Origin: Flavobacterium plurextorum
Lineage (GTDB): Bacteria > Bacteroidota > Bacteroidia > Flavobacteriales > Flavobacteriaceae
Direction: 5' to 3'
NCBI RefSeq assembly: GCF_002217395.1
Contig: NZ_MUHD01000006.1
Location: 62,001-126,000 of the forward strand
DNA length: 64,000 nt
Shown here: positions 9,143 to 19,789 of the stretch, in pieces
How the letters are laid out: each line of letters opens with the position of its first letter
How positions within the stretch are numbered: the first letter of the stretch is position 1
The notes under the pieces: model-generated
Database searches by the model: none
What the model was told of the DNA's origin: nothing
Seen by the model: only the letters and a program-made list of their open reading frames with translations
Program-made: the position numbers and the translations under genes

Positions 9143-10228
9143 CTATAATTCAAACTCATAATACTCTCCCTCTGTAAGATAATGGACATCAAAATTCCAT
9201 TTTTCAAAAACACTTTCTTCATCGGATTTAAATATTCCACGCAGTATTTTATTGTCGTATGTAAAATAGAATTTATAGTGTGAGTTTATTGACCTATTTT
9301 TATTTCTTATTATCCTTGCCATTGATTCTTTAGTAGGTAAATAATCTTTGTTAATTCCATTAACACTCATTAAATAATTCTCGCAGTCAATAAGATCATA
9401 AAGTTCATTAGAATTATTTGCCTTACTTCCATGATGGGTTACTTTAACCAAATTACATTTAATTTTATTATTTTTAGAATACCCCATTGTTTTTAGACTC
9501 CTTACTATATCCGAAGGATGTGAATCTGCAAGCCACAAAATTTTCTTTCCTTCAAAAATAGTCAAGACACTAATACTACTGCCATTTTCAACAGATGTAT
9601 CTTCATCCCAAAAATCAAGATCAAAGTCGTCTAACCTGACATTATAGTCATATTCTTTGGGTTTCTTGGCCTCGCTGATTTCGCTAGATTCATTTTTTTG
9701 AAGTGGAACTATGGGTAAACGATACTTCTCCCGAAGTTTATTAATTTTTTCAACTGATGGTGTGAGCACCTTAAATTCCATACCAAAAATAAGGGGAAGG
9801 GTAATTTCAGATGTTATGTCAAAGTTTTTAATTTTTCCTTTCTGATTCAAATAATTATAGAGTTGGTCACCCTGATCAATACTTTTTATTTCACTGATTT
9901 TTTTTTCATCAGAAATGACTTTTAAAGCAGGATATATTCTCGGGGGGTTGTAATACCATTCTTCAACAATATCAGTAAATTCCCCTCTTTTAATTGTAGT
10001 AAGATATTTTATTACGCCTCCAATATGATCATCATGAATATGAGAAATGAGCCACATATCAATAATTTCTTTATTGGTAATTAGTTTTTCAATCTCTTTC
10101 GAGAGAATATGGTTAAAGGTTCGTTCATATCCAGAATCAATAAAAATATTATGATTTTGGTTATCATCTCCTTTGTAATTAATTCGTGAAGCATCTCCGC
10201 ACTCTGCTTGGTAAAAATATATTTTCAT
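9143..10228 (-). CDS. Metallo-beta-lactamase-fold hydrolase (ComEC-like), AVAST-type partner
   Basis: The protein carries the HxHxDH zinc motif as SHIHDDH (in the longer reading His68, His70, Asp72, His73) and downstream LWLADSH and VTHHGS, as in the ComEC/Rec2-like branch of the fold. There is no membrane part. It is the last gene of a six-gene minus-strand operon and directly follows a protease-STAND protein; this pairing resembles type I AVAST (Avs1) defence loci. The ATG at 10228 follows the upstream stop by one base; an ATG at 10243 overlapping that gene is the alternative. Confidence 0.82.
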   Translation of the reverse strand: MKIYFYQAECGDASRINYKGDDNQNHNIFIDSGYERTFNHILSKEIEKLITNKEIIDMWLISHIHDDHIGGVIKYLTTIKRGEFTDIVEEWYYNPPRIYPALKVISDEKKISEIKSIDQGDQLYNYLNQKGKIKNFDITSEITLPLIFGMEFKVLTPSVEKINKLREKYRLPIVPLQKNESSEISEAKKPKEYDYNVRLDDFDLDFWDEDTSVENGSSISVLTIFEGKKILWLADSHPSDIVRSLKTMGYSKNNKIKCNLVKVTHHGSKANNSNELYDLIDCENYLMSVNGINKDYLPTKESMARIIRNKNRSINSHYKFYFTYDNKILRGIFKSDEESVFEKWNFDVHYLTEGEYYEFEL

Positions 10229-10229
10229 T

Positions 10230-13200
10230 TTAGTCTCTTTCATACATTAGCATTTCTCCTTTAACGATCCCGTTTTCAAGTGAGAAAACACCGCATGGAA
10301 CTCCAAAATCATAATCCTGATTTCCTAAATCTGAAATTTTTTCTCCAAGTATAATCCAGATTATTTCCAGATTATGTTTAGTAAGAAATTCAACAAGTTT
10401 ATCTTTGCGAATCAGAACCCCTTTAGGATTGATGTTTGTCACAACTAAATCTCCACTTGAATCTATAAAATCTCCATCGTTGGATGCGTACTGCAATCCT
10501 AATCCTTCAAATAAAGTCTGACATGGAATGTTGTATTCAAAATTTGCATCAGATTTATCATTTTCCATGCTTCCTTTTGCTGATGTTGTAGCAACAATAA
10601 CTTTATAATCAGTGTCCCGAATAAATTCCCATTTAGTTTCTTGTCCTTCATCAAAATAAGCTGGCGACCAAAACTTTTCTCGATTGATTAAACGGCTTAT
10701 TGTACCATGATTTTCAGGCATCCAAAGTCCGAAAAAATTTTTATCCGACAAGTATGTTACGATTGCTCGTTTATCTTTCTTTTTTACCAAATATGCTTGA
10801 ATCAAATATTCTATATGTTTGTGGGGAGAAAAATATTTATCTTCTCCTAGGCTCTTGGGTTGTCTCCATCCAATATAATGCTCCAAATGTAACCACTCAA
10901 CATCCTCAGGATCTTTTTTGACAATGACATCCTTACCCATTGGCAAGTCTTCAATTTGGAATGCCCATATATTAGAAGGAACGTTCCAATGCGTGTATGT
11001 AGGTTCTCCCCACCACTTTTTCTCATTGTAAACAATCCCAAGGTCATCTTCTATATTATCCTCATTGATGTTTAAGCTTGTATAAGCAGGATCTATATTT
11101 CGGGTATAAAGCTGCCAGGCTCCGTTATAATAATTATGTTTTCTGGAATCCCATCTTTTTTTCATTTCATAATTATCCGCTATAATTGAAAGAATTTCAT
11201 AAAAAGCAATCCATTGGTATTTTTTGCCAATACGTTCAACTTTATTGTTATGGCGATTATTATAACTACCGGCTCCAGAGTCAAACTCACCATGTAAATC
11301 TTTTTTATAGCCTAGCTTAAATACTCGTTGCACAATCCAATATTTGATAGGAGCTGTAGAAAATAAAGACATGTTCCTATACTTTATTTTTATTTTAATT
11401 TGCATGTATGGTATTCCTATTCTATCTAACCATATTCTTTGTTCTGTAGCAAAAGTACCAAGGGCATTCTCTTGAAAATCTTCCAAAGATTTAATTTTTT
11501 CAGCTAATTCTTTTTCACTATCAGAAAATTCAGAAGTAAAATTTCTATCGCGTTTTTCACTATATAAAAAAATTAATTCGATGTTTTGTGAAATCAATTT
11601 AAGTATTTTTTTTTCACTTTTATTTAGCGATTTAGAGAAATTTTTCATTTCTTCATCAGCATTCTTTTTTAAAGGGGAAAATGAACTTAAAGCTGTATTC
11701 ACAATTTTATTACCGAAATCACCGCTTATCACTGAATGATAAATTTGATTAAAAGAATTCTTGTACTGGATTTTTTCAGTCTTCTTATTATACGGAATCT
11801 CATATTTTTGAATTTCTTTCTTGGTTGGGAAAAATGGAACATTACTCTGATAAGGCGGACGTACTAATGTCATATCAAAATTTAAGTTTGTTTTTCGATA
11901 AAAAGCATATTCACATATATTTCTTGCATAATCAAGGAGTAATATATTTCTGGGCGGTTTACCATTTTTAAAAATAGAAAAATAGGTATACTTTGCTATT
12001 TCTGAAATCGATTCCTTTTGCGTCGTCCGGAGAATACAGCCGTAAGCAACAGCATAAAGTCTTTCCAGTATATACATATCATTAGTTCGCCTAAATACTT
12101 TTAGCGTAGAAATTAATGCTTGCGGTTGATTCTCTAGAAGATTGACCATGGCCTTTGTTGTTTTATCGCGAAGTTCCACACAGGTACTTGCTAAAACCCA
12201 GGATAAGCTTTGAGCTGTAAGTCGTGCTGTTTCATAATCCAAATTTGGAGAAATATTTTTTGTCCAAGCCCAGTCAATTAAACGTCTAATAGGAAAAGCA
12301 CTTCCATAATCGTCATTACCTCCGAAAGCTAAAAGATATGATTGCCAGAAACTATCCCGTTCTGACATTGTATACTTTTTTAAACCATGGTGCAAGCGGT
12401 CACTATTTAATGGATGCCCAGGGATGGCGGTGAACTCTAGTAATTTATGAATCCAATCATCATTATCTACCAAAAAAACGGCACTTGATAACCAATCGTT
12501 TAATTTTTCAGAATTAATACTATCGATTGATCTCCACGTGAGACTTTTAAGAAAATAATTGCTTATCATGTGGGTATGGTTACGATAAGTGTCAAATTGT
12601 TTTTCTTCATCAATCATCCAGTTAAAAACTTCAAAAATCTCAATTTCATATTTTTCGGGGAGCAAAACTGCTATCGCCTCGATGATTCCATAATTATAGT
12701 ACTTATCAAATAGAATGGCAAGAGGAGTATTTTTTTCAAATGCTGTAACTATTTGTTCTTTTGATTTGTAAGGTTTTAATAATTCTTCCGCAATATAAAA
12801 ATCTCCAAATCTTTCATAGGCAAAATAGATTGTCTCTTCATGTTTATCTCTTACAGAGTTATAATTCATATTCTTTGTAAGAACATTTTCTTGGATTAAA
12901 TCATGTAATAAATTAGGAAACCTTGAAAATTCTTCATCAAAAAGCTCTACAGCTTCTTGTAAGAAGAGAATTCTTTTTCCTTTTTCAAAACACAGGGCAG
13001 CAATTTTGTTAATCGCTTCTCTAACAAGAGTTGTACGGTTAGCATATTCAATTTTTGATAGCAATTTGATATTTATTGATGTAATGTACATATCAAAGAC
13101 TTCTTTTATTCCATGAAATCCTAACGGAAAAGCTTTATCTGCAGACTCTTTTAGGCCAATACAGACTAGTTGCAGAAACAGAGGATTGGTAAATTCTGGA

Positions 13201-14942
13201 GCAAGAATTGGAAATGTTGGCTGTTTGAGCCCAAAGAAGTTACAAAATAATTTTAAGGCTTCATATTCATTACCTCTAAACCCCTCATGTGTTAAAAATG
13301 TTATTTCTTCGTTTTTACGAGTACTTTCCGGTATTACAAATTTAAAATAGGTTGAGCGTATTGTTAATACAAGCCCTATAAAAGGGTAGGTAGAAATTTC
13401 TTTTATAAATCCTGCAAGATTATCTGTCCATAAATCAGATGTTTTACTTTCGTTCACAGCATCAATAAGGATAAGAACTCGGGAATTTATCTGAGCCCCG
13501 ATATCATTAAGACTGGTCAAAAAATCTTTAAAACTGCATTGAAGATCAAGCTTTTCAAGAATATTCGCAGATATGCTTTTAGTACTAGTAAAATTCTGTC
13601 CCAGTAATAGAATTGTTGGGATATCTTTTTTTATCCTCTCATTTGCTACATCTCCCAATAAATGCGATTTACCACAACCAGCTTCACCTTTTATAATAAG
13701 AAAAGGATTGTTTGCAAGTCTGATATCGATATCATTCTCTAACCTTCCTAAAAAAGTATTATTATCCCTACGCATTTCCCACAGCCTTTCAATTTCAGCA
13801 CTATATGGTTCTCGATAATTGTATTCTTTTTTTATATTTTTTATTTCACTTTCTTTTTGTCTTCTAAGTTGATACAACTGATCTGTTTTGTCATTTGTTA
13901 GTTCATTAAATACATTGATTTCAATAAGAATCCATTCTGGGTCAAAGATTTTATCTGCTTTGAATTCAATGTCCGATAGCCATTGTTTAACTTTCTGACG
14001 AAATGCTACAAGTTTTTTTTCTATCTCGCCTACATGCTCATTTTCAAATAGAGTATGGTAACTTTTTTCACTGATCCAGTCGTCGAAAATTTTGAATGTT
14101 CTTGATTTGAAATTCTGATCTTTTGAAATGTCATTAAATTTCAGTGCTATAGGTAATCTGAAATTTAGTTTTTCATTAAATCTAGGACCTAGATTTTCAA
14201 TAGCTAATTCTACTTTTTGCTTGAAAAATGAGGGTATCAACCCTTGTCCTCCCATAAATGAAAATGTGATCGGTGGAAAATAACAGTTATTAAGAAGTTC
14301 ATTAAGAGTATCCAAATATTGACAATAAATGACTTTTCCCATATCCTCGGGTCTAAAACGAGTAAAAATCCCAAAAAGATATATTTCATCGTTTGCTTCT
14401 AGAAAAACTCCACTACCTGAAAAACCTTCTGTTGCCCATGAGTTATAATCTTCATGCAGCTGTAATTGAAATTTATGAACTTCCGTCATCTCTTGTTTCC
14501 AAGTCGGGAAAATCACATCTAATTCTTTACCCTGAGTAGCATTTGGAAATCCTTTAACAGCAAATTGATTAAAGGACTGCCTATGGTTTACACATAATAT
14601 TTTAGGTATTTGTCCTATATGGGATTCTAATTCACTCTTATCAAAAACAAGTACCGCAACATCTTTATCAGCTTCCTTAAAAACTAATCGGTTATCGATT
14701 ATTTTGGTTGTACTGTAATAAGAGTCATCTTTGGAATTATAAAAATCAATATTTATTTCTTCTAAAGGTTCTTGAAACCCATCTCCGTCTTGAAATAAGC
14801 AATGTGCAGAAGTAAAAATATAGACCAAGTCCTTTAAGTGGTCGTTATAATATACAATTCCTGATCCTATACAGTTACCAGTTACTCTATTTGTAAGTCT
14901 TATTGTAAGATTAGATATAATTTTATCGTCAGCATTTTTCAT
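10230..14942 (-). CDS. Trypsin-like protease fused to STAND NTPase (AVAST/Avs1-like)
   Basis: This 1570-aa protein begins with a trypsin-fold domain with an intact triad: His47 (TSAHC), Asp94 (DKDVAV) and Ser175 (GFSGSG). A linker of about 200 residues leads to a NACHT/STAND-like ATPase with Walker A GEAGCGKSH at 419-427 and Walker B VLILIDAVNE at 489-498. The remaining 1000 residues are helical, repeat-like and probably the sensor. There is no signal peptide, so it acts in the cytosol. In Avs-type defence such proteins recognise a phage protein and activate an effector; here protease and switch are one chain, with a metallo-hydrolase next door. The exact Avs type is inferred. Confidence 0.82.
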   Translation of the reverse strand: MKNADDKIISNLTIRLTNRVTGNCIGSGIVYYNDHLKDLVYIFTSAHCLFQDGDGFQEPLEEINIDFYNSKDDSYYSTTKIIDNRLVFKEADKDVAVLVFDKSELESHIGQIPKILCVNHRQSFNQFAVKGFPNATQGKELDVIFPTWKQEMTEVHKFQLQLHEDYNSWATEGFSGSGVFLEANDEIYLFGIFTRFRPEDMGKVIYCQYLDTLNELLNNCYFPPITFSFMGGQGLIPSFFKQKVELAIENLGPRFNEKLNFRLPIALKFNDISKDQNFKSRTFKIFDDWISEKSYHTLFENEHVGEIEKKLVAFRQKVKQWLSDIEFKADKIFDPEWILIEINVFNELTNDKTDQLYQLRRQKESEIKNIKKEYNYREPYSAEIERLWEMRRDNNTFLGRLENDIDIRLANNPFLIIKGEAGCGKSHLLGDVANERIKKDIPTILLLGQNFTSTKSISANILEKLDLQCSFKDFLTSLNDIGAQINSRVLILIDAVNESKTSDLWTDNLAGFIKEISTYPFIGLVLTIRSTYFKFVIPESTRKNEEITFLTHEGFRGNEYEALKLFCNFFGLKQPTFPILAPEFTNPLFLQLVCIGLKESADKAFPLGFHGIKEVFDMYITSINIKLLSKIEYANRTTLVREAINKIAALCFEKGKRILFLQEAVELFDEEFSRFPNLLHDLIQENVLTKNMNYNSVRDKHEETIYFAYERFGDFYIAEELLKPYKSKEQIVTAFEKNTPLAILFDKYYNYGIIEAIAVLLPEKYEIEIFEVFNWMIDEEKQFDTYRNHTHMISNYFLKSLTWRSIDSINSEKLNDWLSSAVFLVDNDDWIHKLLEFTAIPGHPLNSDRLHHGLKKYTMSERDSFWQSYLLAFGGNDDYGSAFPIRRLIDWAWTKNISPNLDYETARLTAQSLSWVLASTCVELRDKTTKAMVNLLENQPQALISTLKVFRRTNDMYILERLYAVAYGCILRTTQKESISEIAKYTYFSIFKNGKPPRNILLLDYARNICEYAFYRKTNLNFDMTLVRPPYQSNVPFFPTKKEIQKYEIPYNKKTEKIQYKNSFNQIYHSVISGDFGNKIVNTALSSFSPLKKNADEEMKNFSKSLNKSEKKILKLISQNIELIFLYSEKRDRNFTSEFSDSEKELAEKIKSLEDFQENALGTFATEQRIWLDRIGIPYMQIKIKIKYRNMSLFSTAPIKYWIVQRVFKLGYKKDLHGEFDSGAGSYNNRHNNKVERIGKKYQWIAFYEILSIIADNYEMKKRWDSRKHNYYNGAWQLYTRNIDPAYTSLNINEDNIEDDLGIVYNEKKWWGEPTYTHWNVPSNIWAFQIEDLPMGKDVIVKKDPEDVEWLHLEHYIGWRQPKSLGEDKYFSPHKHIEYLIQAYLVKKKDKRAIVTYLSDKNFFGLWMPENHGTISRLINREKFWSPAYFDEGQETKWEFIRDTDYKVIVATTSAKGSMENDKSDANFEYNIPCQTLFEGLGLQYASNDGDFIDSSGDLVVTNINPKGVLIRKDKLVEFLTKHNLEIIWIILGEKISDLGNQDYDFGVPCGVFSLENGIVKGEMLMYERD

Positions 14943-14997
14943 TCTTAATAAATCTTTTAAATTTTACTGTCACTCTTTTTATGAATAATAAAAATCA

Positions 14998-16098
14998 CTA
15001 TAAATCATGGACTTCAAGGCCATTTAAACCGTGTTCCAAAATCCCAAATAGTGTTTGAGAGTAAAATTGGGAAGTCCCCTCAATAAGTGCCAATTCGCTA
15101 ACATTTTGGTTAACATCCATTCTTATACTTGCCTGATGGTTAAAGCGATCGTTATAAGTTGCAAATTGTCTTAATTGCATTGGAAGTACATCAGTTCCTT
15201 TAAACAGTGTTTTTAAATGACCACAATAACCCACATCCAGATTAAAAGTTTTGACTGGTAAAACTACATTATGAAATGTTCCGGTGTGTTTTACTTTGTT
15301 TAAGTCAATATGGGTTGACGAATACTTAATACCATCAAGGTTTTCAGAAACCCATTGCAGTAAAAGTTGGGGTATAATATATTCTGGTTTAAATGTATCT
15401 TCTGAATTTTTAACTTTAATTGAACAGCAGGCCACTAAGGGCCAGGTTAAAACCTTATATAGAGAAGTATTTGCATCTGCTCTTAGGGTATTATTTTCTA
15501 AACAACTATTATATATATCTGTAGTTAAATCTAGTAGTAGTAAATCATGTTGATTAACTAATCTAATTGCTTGAATTGAATCGATATTTGGCCTGCGCAT
15601 GTCTTCCCAAGCAACATATATAGAATTTGCTGTGTAAAGAGATGGGAGCCCAGGAATACTAAATCTTTGTGATTTTACTATTCCACGTTTCTCAAATGGA
15701 ATATGAAATAATTCGTCTTTGCTAAGTGGATAATTTCCACTGGCAGTTCTAATACGGAAAAGATTATTTCCTGATGGTAGCCTTGAATTCTTATCGAGAT
15801 ATTCGGTTATATTTATGGCTTTCATTGTATTCCTGAAAGTTATATAAGCCTGAGCCGGTTTACCTTTATAAAAATTATCAATTGTCCTGAGGAGCCCGTT
15901 AATTAGAACTGCAATCTTTTTTTTATAATCACCTACATCTCGATAATTCAAATCAGGATGTGATGATAACATTTCTGAGTTATCTACTAAAGTTTTAAAA
16001 TCGGTTAATTTTGAAGCGATTGCATTTCTAAAACCTTCATTGTTATAATGAATTGGTACATTGGTGACAGGATCATTCAATAAGGATAATAATTCCAT
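14998..16098 (-). CDS. RES-like domain protein, putative NAD-targeting effector
   Basis: The 366-aa protein contains a block from about residue 110 to 175 that resembles the RES domain: LFRIRTA, then ELFHIPF, then QRFSIPGLPSLYTANS and VAWEDM. Characterised RES toxins (RES-Xre modules) degrade NAD+ and use conserved Arg, Tyr and Glu residues in this region. The protein is longer than a stand-alone RES toxin and has no Xre antitoxin gene beside it. It lies 12 bp after a STAND ATPase gene, which would make it the effector that the ATPase controls. The RES assignment is by eye and moderate. Confidence 0.58.
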   Translation of the reverse strand: MELLSLLNDPVTNVPIHYNNEGFRNAIASKLTDFKTLVDNSEMLSSHPDLNYRDVGDYKKKIAVLINGLLRTIDNFYKGKPAQAYITFRNTMKAINITEYLDKNSRLPSGNNLFRIRTASGNYPLSKDELFHIPFEKRGIVKSQRFSIPGLPSLYTANSIYVAWEDMRRPNIDSIQAIRLVNQHDLLLLDLTTDIYNSCLENNTLRADANTSLYKVLTWPLVACCSIKVKNSEDTFKPEYIIPQLLLQWVSENLDGIKYSSTHIDLNKVKHTGTFHNVVLPVKTFNLDVGYCGHLKTLFKGTDVLPMQLRQFATYNDRFNHQASIRMDVNQNVSELALIEGTSQFYSQTLFGILEHGLNGLEVHDL

Positions 16099-16110
16099 AA
16101 TAGTAAAATT

Positions 16111-19100
16111 TTATTTTTTTTGTAATGTAGCTAATCCCGAAACTTTACTTAAATCAAGAGAAAAATTATCAGCCTTATGGTTTTTATATTCTAAATCAGT
16201 ATAACCAAGAAGACCTGCAATGGTTTGAACAATAGGTTTACGTTTATTAGTGTCATCTCTAATTTTACTATGATAAAAATGTTCTTTTATGCCTATAATG
16301 GTATTTACATAGAAATACATTGAACCCTTACCATCAGAATTTTTTGACAGGTTACAATGTGTTTCAAATTCAGGGCTTATTATTATCATTTCAAGTATAG
16401 AATAATCTGCTTTTCCCATATGAACAGACTGTGAATGTTCTGTAAAAATTTTACTTTTTGCTGGAATTTCATTTTTTAAAATCTTTTCCATTTCTGGGTT
16501 ATGCGTTAAAAAAAAGATTCCACACCTTTTTTCTTTCATAGTGTCTTCATTAACAATTAGATCTGGTTTTTCATGAAGCAGCATTAATAAAGATAAAGCA
16601 AGTTTTTTGCATATAAGTTCATCCGAAATTACTTTAATTTCCAAATTAATTTTACCAGCTATACTTACCAATATTTGAAATTCCTCATCGATAGTTCTGC
16701 ATGATAGAAAAGGCAAACAATTCTCAAGTAGAGAGAAAATAAAATTTAAATCTTGATCTGATAATAGATCTTCAGATTGTTCTATTGCTAATCCGAAGAT
16801 ACTATATGAATATTTAGCTTTAAAACCGCTATCAATAATGATATTTAGGAATTCTTTAAAAAGTAACTTGCCCTTTCCTTTATTTTGCTTTTTACAAAAT
16901 TCAACAAAAGATAAAAATTGCTGAATTATATTATTGTGATTATCTGAATGAGAAAAATACTTTTGAAATAAAATTCTAAAATTCTCTACAACAGACTCAT
17001 CTGAGGAATCATTGCTTATTACCTCTTCAATACCATCAAAATCTTCATCAACAAATGCATCTTCGATTAATTTTGTAGTTAAAATATTGGCTTCTTTTTT
17101 TGCTCCGACAGATTTATACAGATTTATAGCTTTAGCTGTATTGCTTCTATAATTTTGGTTGTATTGTTTAATTTTAGCATAATAATTAGCACAATCTTCG
17201 TACGCCTGAGCCGCTTTGGTATTTTCTCCAAGTAATTCTAATATTTCTGCCTTTTCATTTAATGCATTAGCGATACCGTAATAATAATTTACTGCGGAAC
17301 ATGCGGTAAAAGATTTTTCAGCATATTCAAGACCAACTTCTAAATTTCCATCCGCTGCTTCAACACTCGCCAAAATCCAATAAACCCGGCCTTCATCTTT
17401 TTTGATATTATACTGAACTGTATAAACTAATGCCTCGTTATAAATCGCCTTGGCTCCTTCAATATTTTTCTCATCCCTTAAGATATTACCAAAATTAATT
17501 AAATTCAAAATTGCTCTGTCCTTCATCTCATATTTTTGACAAAGTTCTATTGCTTTTTTGCAATGCATTTTTGCTTTCTCAAATTTTTTCTTTTTTCGAT
17601 AAATTGATGTTAGTGCATTTAAAATGATTACTTCAATGGAGAATTCAGTATCGTCACCTTTTATAATTTCCAATAATTGTAAACCATATTTCTCTGCATC
17701 ATTATGATACGTATCATCATGAGCAAGACTTGAAACTAAATTAGCTAAACTGCTTATCATTCCTCTTCTGTCTCCAAGCTCTTCGAAAATTTCAAAAGCT
17801 TCCTTACTAACCATTGCGGCCTTTGTTGTTTCTGACATATCTACATAAATTTTGGCCAGAGTAACTAATAATGGAGCTTTTACTTCTTTATTTTCTTCTT
17901 TCAGATTAGAAAAAATTTTATCAGCCATTTCAGTTGCTTCAGAAATACATCCTTGTTCAACTAAATCAGCTGCTTTAAATATCAATGCAGCTGCTAGCAT
18001 TTTTTTATTTTTTACCTTTTCAAGATAAGAAATGGAATGATCTAATTCCGAACGTGATTCTGCCTTATTTCCAAGTAGATGATTTGCATGGCTTAAATGA
18101 TAGTATAAATATCCTTTCTCAATATTTTTCTTAACCTTACTAAGAGTTCTTTTTATAACTTTTACAGCAAAAAAAAGTTCTCCCCAATCTAGTAATCTTG
18201 GAAAAACATCAAACAAATATTTATCAACTTTTTCCGGAGCTAAGTCAATTAAGAGATAGGTTGCTTGAATTATTTCATCCTTGGATAAAAAGTAATCACC
18301 AAGTTTTATCAAATAATGTCCAAGTAGTCCTTTATCATTTATCTTATCTAAAACAAATTCTTTAAAGGTAGGATGAAAAATATGCAATGAACCATTTATA
18401 TTGGAGACCAATGTAGATAAATTTTCAATCACTTTAGAAAATTCCAGCGGTGATGCAAACGAAAGAACTTCTGATAATTGTAAACTATTTATACTAAAAT
18501 GAGGAGCTGAAATTAGTATTAAAATTTCTTGTTCAGATGTTTTTAAGTCGCTCCAAATTGCTTCTTGAAAAGCAATTAAACTTTCAGGCAATGAAGTAAT
18601 TTGGAAGTTAGTTAAGTAGAAGAGGTACAAAGGATTACCTTTCGATGCTTTTCGGATTTCATTGAATTCTAAAGCACCAACTATCTTGCCATGAGAGTTC
18701 AAAAAAGTTTTTATTTCCGAATCGATAAAAGCTTTGCACTCATAAGTTATTACACCCGCTTTTGAAAAAATATTTTTGTTTCGGGTTGCATATAAAAATT
18801 GATTATTGAATTTTTCCAGGGGTATAATTTTTGCTACAGTATCCGAAAGCTGCTCGCAATCATCAATTATTATCGTAGCGCTCGTTTTTTGTAAACTACT
18901 TTGAAGCCATTCAACGGCTTGATCAACATCAACCACTTCAAGCAAATCGTCATCGTTTAGCTGACGAATTTTATTTATTAAATACGAAAAGATACTTATG
19001 GGAGATTTATCTTTAACAGAAATATAGATGACATTTTCAAGGTTTTTTGCAAACTGATATAATATGGTTGTCTTACCCATACCGGGTTCTCCATAAAAGA

Positions 19101-19344
19101 TCAATTGATTATGTTCTTCTAAAACATCTTGAATTTTTGAAACCTTGTCTTTTCTCTCAATAAGTTTTTTTTTTGATAGTCCCTCGGACAATGCTTCAAA
19201 AAACGGTGTAGAATATAGTTCCTGAAGCTTCTCCTGTTTTTGCTTATTAAGAAGTTCAAGCATTTCAGGAGAATTATTTATATGCAAGCCTCCCGCTACA
19301 TTATATATAGTATGGGCACTCTGTAAGGGTATATCATTTTTCAT
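16111..19344 (-). CDS. STAND ATPase with tetratricopeptide-like repeats
   Basis: The 1077-aa protein has a short N-terminal segment (IYNVAGG), a P-loop ATPase of STAND type with Walker A GEPGMGKTT at 85-93 and Walker B ATIIIDDCE at 155-163, and a sensor-like YATRNK near 186. A winged-helix-like region follows (about 260-345), then many TPR-like helical pairs (about 380-740), and a C-terminal domain I do not recognise. No catalytic effector domain is visible, so signal output is likely through a partner; the RES-like protein encoded 12 bp downstream is the obvious one. It follows the 145-aa gene by 3 bp. Confidence 0.78.
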   Translation of the reverse strand: MKNDIPLQSAHTIYNVAGGLHINNSPEMLELLNKQKQEKLQELYSTPFFEALSEGLSKKKLIERKDKVSKIQDVLEEHNQLIFYGEPGMGKTTILYQFAKNLENVIYISVKDKSPISIFSYLINKIRQLNDDDLLEVVDVDQAVEWLQSSLQKTSATIIIDDCEQLSDTVAKIIPLEKFNNQFLYATRNKNIFSKAGVITYECKAFIDSEIKTFLNSHGKIVGALEFNEIRKASKGNPLYLFYLTNFQITSLPESLIAFQEAIWSDLKTSEQEILILISAPHFSINSLQLSEVLSFASPLEFSKVIENLSTLVSNINGSLHIFHPTFKEFVLDKINDKGLLGHYLIKLGDYFLSKDEIIQATYLLIDLAPEKVDKYLFDVFPRLLDWGELFFAVKVIKRTLSKVKKNIEKGYLYYHLSHANHLLGNKAESRSELDHSISYLEKVKNKKMLAAALIFKAADLVEQGCISEATEMADKIFSNLKEENKEVKAPLLVTLAKIYVDMSETTKAAMVSKEAFEIFEELGDRRGMISSLANLVSSLAHDDTYHNDAEKYGLQLLEIIKGDDTEFSIEVIILNALTSIYRKKKKFEKAKMHCKKAIELCQKYEMKDRAILNLINFGNILRDEKNIEGAKAIYNEALVYTVQYNIKKDEGRVYWILASVEAADGNLEVGLEYAEKSFTACSAVNYYYGIANALNEKAEILELLGENTKAAQAYEDCANYYAKIKQYNQNYRSNTAKAINLYKSVGAKKEANILTTKLIEDAFVDEDFDGIEEVISNDSSDESVVENFRILFQKYFSHSDNHNNIIQQFLSFVEFCKKQNKGKGKLLFKEFLNIIIDSGFKAKYSYSIFGLAIEQSEDLLSDQDLNFIFSLLENCLPFLSCRTIDEEFQILVSIAGKINLEIKVISDELICKKLALSLLMLLHEKPDLIVNEDTMKEKRCGIFFLTHNPEMEKILKNEIPAKSKIFTEHSQSVHMGKADYSILEMIIISPEFETHCNLSKNSDGKGSMYFYVNTIIGIKEHFYHSKIRDDTNKRKPIVQTIAGLLGYTDLEYKNHKADNFSLDLSKVSGLATLQKK

Positions 19345-19347
19345 AAA

Positions 19348-19785
19348 TTATTTCTGGTTGGGTTTATAATCTCCAGAGATATTTATAATATTTTTTTTAG
19401 CATTCTGAACTCCGATATTAAAGCCGTTAGTATTATTAAATTTCATTGTGGACACTTGTGTTAGGACAGATTCATTTTCTTTGATCCATTCTTTAATCTC
19501 CGAAAAGATATCTTCATTATATTTTTCCCCTGTTACTGATTCAAATACATCTTCAATGTCTCTCTGTGGTTTTGAAGTATTTACTGATTTTTGGCTGCAT
19601 ATAGTTTCTAAATAGGTATCAACCTCCGTCTCATTTTTAAAGAATTTCTTAATTCTTTCTTTTAAGGATGAAAAATCAATTGTGTTTTTTAAAACATCAT
19701 AAGTAGCACTGGCTATAACTTTAGTGGCAATATCAGCTTTATAGGCCAATACAAAAGCACTCACTGCTGAAAAAATTGTAAGCAT
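19348..19785 (-). CDS. Small hypothetical protein of the STAND/RES module
   Basis: The 145-aa protein is not from a family I can name. Its first 30 residues are hydrophobic and Ala-rich, the middle is charged and helical (SLKERIKKFFKNETEVD, EIKEWIKENES), and it ends in a distinctive tail, NGFNIGVQNAKKNIINISGD. That tail recalls the NVAGG segment at the N-terminus of the next protein, possibly a shared docking element. It is packed 4 bp after the 339-aa gene and 3 bp before the STAND gene, so it is very likely part of the same complex or pathway. Confidence 0.6.
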   Translation of the reverse strand: MLTIFSAVSAFVLAYKADIATKVIASATYDVLKNTIDFSSLKERIKKFFKNETEVDTYLETICSQKSVNTSKPQRDIEDVFESVTGEKYNEDIFSEIKEWIKENESVLTQVSTMKFNNTNGFNIGVQNAKKNIINISGDYKPNQK

Positions 19786-19789
19786 AGTT

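Noticed and set aside
14998-16098. RES-Xre toxin-antitoxin pair
   Set aside because: No Xre-type antitoxin gene is adjacent; the neighbour is a large STAND ATPase.
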